Below are positions 59,166 through 64,000 of a stretch of 64,000 nucleotides of DNA, in pieces. Position numbers and translations under genes: made by a program. Source of the DNA: Nocardia yamanashiensis NBRC 100130 (GTDB taxonomy: Bacteria > Actinomycetota > Actinomycetes > Mycobacteriales > Mycobacteriaceae); contig NZ_BDCD01000036.1 in NCBI RefSeq assembly GCF_001613325.1, positions 39,273 through 103,272 on the forward strand, read 5' to 3'. Under the pieces are notes generated by a model. It ran no database searches and was not told the DNA's origin. It saw nothing but the letters and a program-made list of their open reading frames with translations. Positions within the stretch are counted from its first letter, which is position 1; every line of letters begins with the position of its first letter.

Positions 59166-59921
59166 TCATCGCGAGTTCCCGGAATCGGTCCGGGGCTGAT
59201 GTTCGGAGTCGGGGTGTGGGACCACGACTTGATCGGCGTTGTCGCCGGCGTCGGGGTAGAGGACGGTGATCAACGCCAATCCGGCGGCGGCGCCGAGGAT
59301 TTGGGCGGCGATGTAGGCGGGCGCGGAGCTGGGAGCGATGCCGGCGAAGGTGTCGGAGAAGACGCGCCCGAGGGTGACGGCGGGATTGGCGAAGCTGGTG
59401 GAGCTGGTGAACCAGTACGCGGCGCCGATATAGGCGGCGACCGCGGCGGCCGAGAGGGCGCCGCGGCCGGTGCGGGCGAGAGCGAAGATGACCGCGATCA
59501 GTCCGGCGGTGGCGACGAGTTCCCCGATCAGGTGACCGGTGGTGATGCGGTCGTGGGTCGACAGCTGCCATGCCGGTAGGTCGAACATGATGTTGGCCAG
59601 CACCGCGCCCAGGATGCCGCCGAGGATCTGGGCCAGGCCGTAGGCCCCGGCTCCGAGCAGGCTCAGCCCGGTGCCGCGGCGGCGACCGGCCCACCAATCG
59701 GCAAGGGAGACAACGGGGTTGAAGTGCGCGCCCGAGACAGGACCGAACACCAGGATCAGTACACCGAGACCGAACACGGTGGCGGTGGAGTTCTCCAGCA
59801 ACTGCAGTCCGGTGTTGCCGGGCGAGAGTTGCGCGGCGGCGATCCCGGAGCCGACCACGATGGTGACCAGTGCCGCGGTGCCGACGAATTCGGCCAGCAG
59901 CCGGCGCGGCAGGTCGATCAC
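59166..59921 (-). CDS. MIP/aquaporin-family channel in an ars operon (AqpS-like)
   Basis: Channel protein of 251 residues with six transmembrane helices and the two half-helix motifs NPV (residues 68-70, GAHFNPVVS) and NPA (179-181, SFANPAVT). AqpS-type channels in arsR-aqpS-arsC operons, known from Sinorhizobium, let arsenite leave the cell down its gradient. The GTG start overlaps the arsR stop by four bases (GTGA). A 35-residue hydrophilic tail follows the last helix. Efflux of As(III) is inferred from operon context, glycerol or water passage being alternatives. Confidence 0.9.
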   Translation of the reverse strand: MIDLPRRLLAEFVGTAALVTIVVGSGIAAAQLSPGNTGLQLLENSTATVFGLGVLILVFGPVSGAHFNPVVSLADWWAGRRRGTGLSLLGAGAYGLAQILGGILGAVLANIMFDLPAWQLSTHDRITTGHLIGELVATAGLIAVIFALARTGRGALSAAAVAAYIGAAYWFTSSTSFANPAVTLGRVFSDTFAGIAPSSAPAYIAAQILGAAAGLALITVLYPDAGDNADQVVVPHPDSEHQPRTDSGNSR

Positions 59922-60289
59922 GAGACTGCCTCGGCCGCGTAGCCGAGCAGCTGCGACAGCGGCGCCAGCGCGGACGGCACCAGCCGGTAGTACACCCAGG
60001 AGCCGCGGCGCTGACTGGTCAGCAGCCCGGCCTCGCGCAGCACTTTCAGGTGGTGGGAGATGGTGGGCTGAGAGATGTCCAAACCATCGGAGATATCGCA
60101 CACGCACGATTCCTGCCCGGCACGGCCGGCGATCGCCGACAGCAGCCGCAACCGGACCGGGTCGGCGAGCGCCTTGAAGGTGGCGGCCAGCGCAATGGCC
60201 TGCGGTTCGCTCAAGGGCGCCGCGACCAGCGGCGCGGACCCGCAGTCGCGCGTGCTGACATCGGTCAGCGACAACTCTGATTTCGACAC
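59918..60289 (-). CDS. arsR: ArsR-family arsenite-responsive repressor
   Basis: This 123-residue winged-helix repressor has ALADPVRLRLLSAIA near residue 40, the As(III)-binding Cys62-V-Cys64-D motif, and SQPTISHHLKVLREAGLLTSQRRGSWVYYRL as recognition helix and wing. The GTG at 60289 is where similarity begins and has CAATAT six bases upstream, fitting a leaderless start; the frame extends upstream without support. It heads the arsR-aquaporin-arsC operon. Confidence 0.9.
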   Translation of the reverse strand: MSKSELSLTDVSTRDCGSAPLVAAPLSEPQAIALAATFKALADPVRLRLLSAIAGRAGQESCVCDISDGLDISQPTISHHLKVLREAGLLTSQRRGSWVYYRLVPSALAPLSQLLGYAAEAVS

Positions 60290-60290
60290 G

Positions 60291-60304
60291 CATCGATATT
60301 GATG
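60291..60304. promoter_or_regulatory. Predicted ArsR operator
   Basis: CATCGATATTGATG is a near-palindrome (one mismatched pair) directly at the arsR start, containing the predicted -10. It shares the ATCGAT half-site with the three sites at 61250-61324. Confidence 0.55.
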
Positions 60305-60374
60305 GGTGTCGAATCCGGGAGCAAGCGAACATCCGGTGAACGCCGGCGCTACCAACGCTCAGGCCGGAATCCGG

Positions 60375-61238
60375 TCAGGCGCAGCCGCCGCCGCGGCGTT
60401 CGAGCAGGACGGTGTCACGCCATCGGCCGTCGAGCTGGGCGATGCGTTCGCGCACGCCGACGGTGCGGAATCCGGCCGAGTGGTGCAGGGCGATGGCGGC
60501 CCGGTTCTCCGGGAAGATCGAGTTCTGCAGCGTCCACAGACCGTCCTGGTCGGCGGCGATGACCTGGGTGCGCAGCAATGCCTTGCCGACACCGCGCCCG
60601 CGCATCCCCTCGGCGACGTAGACCGTGGTCTCGGCGACGCCACGATAGGCGTCGCGGCCGGAAACCGGTGCGGCGGCGGCCCATCCGACGACCTGGCCGT
60701 CGATCTCGGCGACCCATCGGTGCCCGGGCAGCCAGGCGCGGTCGAGGACCTCGGCGGCGGGGACGGCGGTATCGAAGCCGGCGTTGCCGGTGGCGATGCC
60801 CTCGCCGTAGATGCGCCGCACCGCCTCCCAGTCCTCCTCGGCCAGGGCGCGCACGGTGACATCGGAGGGGATGTCGGCCGGGCAGCAAGGCTGCGGCGGC
60901 AGGACGCCCATGACCACGTCGGCGGCATGGGGCAGGCCGGTGCAGCAGGCCGGGTTGATCGCGACGATCGTGCTGGTGCGGTCCTTGTGGACCGAGACGA
61001 ATCCGACGTCGGCCAGCTTGCGCACATGATGGGACACCGTCGGCTGCCCGACCCCGAGCACCTCGGCGATCTCGCCGATCGTGGTGCCCGCGGGCTGCGC
61101 GGCGACGTGGTGCAGCAGCCGCACCCGGGTCGGGTCGGCCAGGCAGGCGAACCAGCTCGCATAGGTGGCCGCGTCCGCGATCGGCAGCGCGTCCACGCGG
61201 TGATCGGTGCGCACGACCGGCATGTCCAGCGATGTCAT
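60375..61238 (-). CDS. ArsR-GNAT fusion (ArsR repressor plus ArsN-like acetyltransferase)
   Basis: The 287-residue protein has an ArsR winged helix about 18-95 (CLADPTRVRLLHHVA, GVGQPTVSHHVRKLADVGFVSVHK), cysteine pairs CC at 98-99 and 118-119, then a GNAT acetyltransferase domain about 126-280 (YVAEGMRGRGVGKALLRTQVI is the acetyl-CoA loop). The acetyltransferase part resembles ArsN/phosphinothricin-type enzymes that acetylate the amino group of the arsenical antibiotic arsinothricin. The ATG at 61238 has TATAGT six bases upstream (leaderless layout). It is divergent from the FAD oxidoreductase across three operators. Confidence 0.9.
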   Translation of the reverse strand: MTSLDMPVVRTDHRVDALPIADAATYASWFACLADPTRVRLLHHVAAQPAGTTIGEIAEVLGVGQPTVSHHVRKLADVGFVSVHKDRTSTIVAINPACCTGLPHAADVVMGVLPPQPCCPADIPSDVTVRALAEEDWEAVRRIYGEGIATGNAGFDTAVPAAEVLDRAWLPGHRWVAEIDGQVVGWAAAAPVSGRDAYRGVAETTVYVAEGMRGRGVGKALLRTQVIAADQDGLWTLQNSIFPENRAAIALHHSAGFRTVGVRERIAQLDGRWRDTVLLERRGGGCA

Positions 61239-61249
61239 CCCACCACTAT

Positions 61250-61324
61250 ATCGATAGACATCGATGGTTGCATCCATCGACGTTCGTCGATACAGTTCCA
61301 GTCATTGAATCGATGAGTATCGAT
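61250..61324. promoter_or_regulatory. Three tandem ArsR-type operators in the divergent promoter
   Basis: ATCGAT-AGAC-ATCGAT at 61250-61265, ATCGAC-GTTC-GTCGAT at 61276-61291 and ATCGAT-GAGT-ATCGAT at 61309-61324 share the form ATCGAY-N4-RTCGAT. The first overlaps the -10 of the ArsR-GNAT gene and the last ends 14 bases before the oxidoreductase start. Confidence 0.7.
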
Positions 61325-61338
61325 GAAAGGATTCTCCG

Positions 61339-62706
61339 ATGAACGACTTGCCCGTCGTCGTAGTGGGTGCCGGACCGATCGGCCTGGCCGCCGCGACCGA
61401 ACTGCGCGAACGCGGCCTGACCCCGCTGGTTCTCGAGCGCGGCGACAGCGCCGGTGCGGCGGTCGCGCAGTGGAACCATGTGCGGGTCTTCTCCCGCTGG
61501 GCCGAGCTGATCGCCCCCGCCGCCCGGCGCCTGCTCGAATCCACCGGATGGACCGCACCGCAAGAGGATTCGTACCCGACCGGGAGCGACTGGGCCGGCG
61601 ACTACCTCGTGCCGCTCGCCAAGGCCCTGGGTGAGGACGTGGTCCGGGTCGGGACAGAGGTCATCGGTATCTCACGCCGCGGCCGTGACCGGGTCGTGGA
61701 TGCCGGACGTGAGAGCGAACCGTTCACCGTGCGCGTGCGCCACGCCGACGGCCGCGAAGAGCGCCTGCTCGCCCGCGCGGTCATCGACGCCTCCGGCACC
61801 TGGGGCGGGCCCAATCCGCTCGGTGGCGACGGACTGCCCGCGCTCGGGGAAGCCGCTGCCGCACACGCCATCTCTTACCGCGTCCCCGATCTCGACGACG
61901 AGCACGTCCGCGCCCGCTACGCCGGTGCGCACACCGTGATCGCGGGCAGCGGGCACTCGGCGCTCACCGCGATCATCGCGCTGGCGGGCCTGGCCGAACA
62001 GGCACCCGGCACCCGCATCACCTGGGTCCTGCGGCGCGGGGAGGTCGGCAACACCTTCGGTGGCGGCGACGCCGATCAGCTGCCGGCCCGCGGCGCGCTC
62101 GGCCAGCGCGCGAAGCGAGCACTCGATCAGGGCTTGCTGCAGGTGGTCACCGGATTCCGCACCGCCGCAGTCGAACCCGCCGACGGTGACCGGGTCAGGT
62201 TGGTCTCCGAGGCCGGGACCCGGATCGAGGACGTGGACCAGGTGGTGACCCTGACCGGATTCCGGCCGCAGCTGGAATGGCTCTCCGAAGTGCGGCTCGG
62301 CCTGGATCCGGTCCTGCAGGCCCCGGTGCGGCTGGCTCCGCTGATCGATCCGAACGTGCACTCCTGCGGCACCGTCTACCCGCACGGCGTCACCGAACTG
62401 TCCCATCCCGAACCCGGGTTCTACCTGGCCGGGATGAAGAGCTACGGCCGCGCCCCGACCTTCCTCGCCCTGACCGGCTACGAGCAGGTCCGCAGCATCG
62501 CCGCCGAGCTGGCCGGCGATCACGAATCCGCCACCCGCGTCGAACTGACCCTGCCGGACACCGGCGTGTGCGGAGGCGCGGGCGTCTTCGACAACCCCGG
62601 CACCGTCGAAGAGGCCGGCGCAGGCGGCGGCTGCTGCGGCGGCGGGAGTTCGGCTGCGCCGCAACTGATCACCCTGGGCACCGGCGCGGGCACCGGCTGT
62701 AACTGA
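61339..62706 (+). CDS. FAD/NAD(P)-dependent oxidoreductase of arsenic loci (ArsO-like), Cys-rich tail
   Basis: Flavoprotein of 455 residues with VVVVGAGPIGLAAATELRERG (FAD Rossmann) at the start, a second dinucleotide fold near HTVIAGSGHSALTAIIALAGLA at about 197, and VVTLTGFRPQLEWL/GFYLAGMKSYGRAPTFLALTGYEQVR towards the end. The last 70 residues carry five cysteines in Gly-rich context (GVCGGAG, GGGCCGGG, TGCN), which could bind As(III). Similar flavin monooxygenase-like proteins sit in actinobacterial ars clusters. AAAGGA lies seven bases before the ATG. The reaction is not established. Confidence 0.85.
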   Translation: MNDLPVVVVGAGPIGLAAATELRERGLTPLVLERGDSAGAAVAQWNHVRVFSRWAELIAPAARRLLESTGWTAPQEDSYPTGSDWAGDYLVPLAKALGEDVVRVGTEVIGISRRGRDRVVDAGRESEPFTVRVRHADGREERLLARAVIDASGTWGGPNPLGGDGLPALGEAAAAHAISYRVPDLDDEHVRARYAGAHTVIAGSGHSALTAIIALAGLAEQAPGTRITWVLRRGEVGNTFGGGDADQLPARGALGQRAKRALDQGLLQVVTGFRTAAVEPADGDRVRLVSEAGTRIEDVDQVVTLTGFRPQLEWLSEVRLGLDPVLQAPVRLAPLIDPNVHSCGTVYPHGVTELSHPEPGFYLAGMKSYGRAPTFLALTGYEQVRSIAAELAGDHESATRVELTLPDTGVCGGAGVFDNPGTVEEAGAGGGCCGGGSSAAPQLITLGTGAGTGCN

Positions 62707-62714
62707 TCCACCCG

Positions 62715-63944
62715 ATGACGAAACTCGAAACCACCGCGCCGACCGGTTCGCTCTCCCGAGCCGGTCTGCGCCGGGTCCTGGCCGTGTTGTGCCTGACGGA
62801 AATCACCAGCTGGGGCATCCTGTTCTACGCTTTCCCCGTCCTCGCTGTCTCCATCAGCGACGACACCGGCTGGTCCCTGCCCACGATCACCGCCGCGTTC
62901 TCCCTGGGTCAGCTCGCCGCCGCCCTCACCGGCATACCCGTCGGCCGCACCCTCGACCGCATCGGCCCTCGCACCGTCATGACCCTCGGCTCACTGCTGA
63001 GCGTCGTGGCGGTCGTAGTCATCGCGACCGCACCGAGCCCGGCCGTGTTCTTCCTCGGCTGGATCCTGGCCGGAGCGGCGATGGGCGCGGTGCTCTATCC
63101 GCCCGCGTTCGCCGCGCTGACCCGCTGGTGGGGTGCGGACCGGCTCGAGGCCCTGATGATCCTCACCCTCGCCGCCGGACTCGCCAGCACCGTGTTCGCC
63201 CCGCTCACCGCCGTGCTCGACGCCCACAACGGGTGGCGCACAACCTATCTCATCCTGGCCGTCATCCTGGCAATCGTGACCGTCCCCGCGCACTGGTTCG
63301 GACTGCACGGACCCTGGCCCGACGCGCCTGCCGCGGTACACGACGCCTTCGCCGACCATGCCACCGTCATCCGCAGCCGCGGGTTCGTCATGCTCGTCAT
63401 CACGTTGTGCCTGGCCGCCTTCGCAACCTCCGCCGCCGTGTTCAATCTCGTTCCCCTGCTTCAGGAACGCGGATTCTCCCCGGCCCTCGCGGCGTGGGCC
63501 CTCGGGCTCGGCGGTGCCGGGCAAGTACTGGGCCGCATCGGCTACCTGCCCCTGGCCGCCCGCACCACCGTCTTGACCCGGACCCTCACCATCCTCGCCG
63601 CCACCGCCCTCGCCACCGCGCTCCTCGGACTCGCGACCGGGACGACAGTTCTGATCGCGGTCTCCATCGGCGCCGGCCTGGTCCGCGGCGCCTTCACCCT
63701 CATCCAAGCCACCGCCATCACCGACCGTTGGGGCGCAACCCATTACGGACGCCTCAACGGCCTGCTCTCCGCCCCGGTAGTCATCGTCATGGCACTCGCA
63801 CCCTGGGCAGGCACCGCACTGTCGGCCTGGACCGGCAGCTACGCCCACGCCTACCTCGCACTCGCCGCCATCGCCGCACTCGCAGTGCTCACCGGCACCA
63901 CCGCCGGAGTGCCCGCTCCACCCGGAAAGGCCGTCGGGGCATAG
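62715..63944 (+). CDS. MFS transporter of the arsenic locus
   Basis: A 409-residue protein with 12 transmembrane helices. The MFS loop 2-3 motif is seen as GIPVGRTLDRIGPRTVMTLGS near residue 75. It follows the oxidoreductase by eight bases, so both are one transcript under the three operators. Export of an arsenical, perhaps one modified by the neighbouring oxidoreductase or acetyltransferase, is the natural inference; the family alone does not show it. The window ends 56 bases after the stop, where nothing further is seen. Confidence 0.88.
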   Translation: MTKLETTAPTGSLSRAGLRRVLAVLCLTEITSWGILFYAFPVLAVSISDDTGWSLPTITAAFSLGQLAAALTGIPVGRTLDRIGPRTVMTLGSLLSVVAVVVIATAPSPAVFFLGWILAGAAMGAVLYPPAFAALTRWWGADRLEALMILTLAAGLASTVFAPLTAVLDAHNGWRTTYLILAVILAIVTVPAHWFGLHGPWPDAPAAVHDAFADHATVIRSRGFVMLVITLCLAAFATSAAVFNLVPLLQERGFSPALAAWALGLGGAGQVLGRIGYLPLAARTTVLTRTLTILAATALATALLGLATGTTVLIAVSIGAGLVRGAFTLIQATAITDRWGATHYGRLNGLLSAPVVIVMALAPWAGTALSAWTGSYAHAYLALAAIAALAVLTGTTAGVPAPPGKAVGA

Positions 63945-64000
63945 CCGAGCCGCCGCCGGAACATCAGCACAGCAGCATCCGACGCCCAATCACGACCGTC

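Noticed and set aside
1..64000. tRNA/rRNA genes, CRISPR arrays, phage genes, replication origin
   Set aside because: No T-loop GTTCRA-type clusters in tRNA context, no regularly spaced repeats, and no phage or replication genes were found.

Overview
The window is high-GC actinobacterial DNA. GTG starts, AAGGAG-type ribosome sites, several apparently leaderless starts, an ECF41/SigJ-type sigma factor and a CmtR-type metal sensor suggest a mycolic-acid actinomycete of the Nocardia/Rhodococcus kind. This is inference from gene content. No tRNA, rRNA, CRISPR array or intact mobile element was seen.

Region 1 (1-24.4 kb) looks like one catabolic island for an imported N-heteroaromatic compound. 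It has two molybdenum hydroxylases: a split three-gene enzyme, and a canonical xanthine dehydrogenase xdhA-xdhB-xdhC. It also has an NCS2 nucleobase permease, a deaminase-type amidohydrolase, an ACMSD-like amidohydrolase, a translationally coupled ubiX-ubiD-cobW set, an isochorismatase-type amidase, and acid/CoA enzymes (MmgE/PrpD, HMG-CoA-lyase-like, CaiB-type CoA transferase). PucR and GntR/FCD regulators sit inside it. Three copies of an ATTGCATGTAAT-like palindrome lie in front of the GntR gene and both amidohydrolase units.

Region 2 (24.4-35 kb) is a patchwork: an AraC/VOC pair, small unknown, lipoprotein and secreted genes, a SUKH-type lipoprotein, an IS5-type transposase remnant with an inverted internal segment, a quinone-oxidoreductase-like gene, an APC permease, and a TetR repressor facing an alpha/beta hydrolase. 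Three copies of one long operator (TTCTTG-N9-CAAGA) lie in front of the TetR gene and the hydrolase.

Region 3 (35-52 kb) holds two large LAL-type LuxR regulators in opposite orientation around a short-chain dehydrogenase, then an ECF41-type sigma factor that has lost most of its SnoaL-like tail. Four matches to an ECF41-like promoter (GTCAC-N16-[CT][GT]GTCC) occur. Three precede an esterase operon, a ferritin-like/hydrolase/NmrA/flavoprotein operon and a cupin operon. The fourth has no gene after it, but its predicted transcript would open with one arm of a 10-bp stem that closes about 113 nt later, so it is a candidate small RNA.

Region 4 (52-57.5 kb) has unknown and small genes: a leucine-rich-repeat-like protein, a transglutaminase-like protein with a likely leaderless start, a DUF2283-like protein, a collapsed RibD/DHFR-like pseudogene, an NAD(P)-binding protein and a CPBP protease.

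Region 5 (57.5-64 kb) is a metal and arsenic resistance block. It holds cmtR plus a cation-diffusion exporter, arsR-aquaporin-arsC (a pump-less arrangement as far as the window shows), and an ArsR-GNAT fusion divergent from a Cys-tailed FAD oxidoreductase and an MFS transporter, with three ATCGAY-N4-RTCGAT operators between them.
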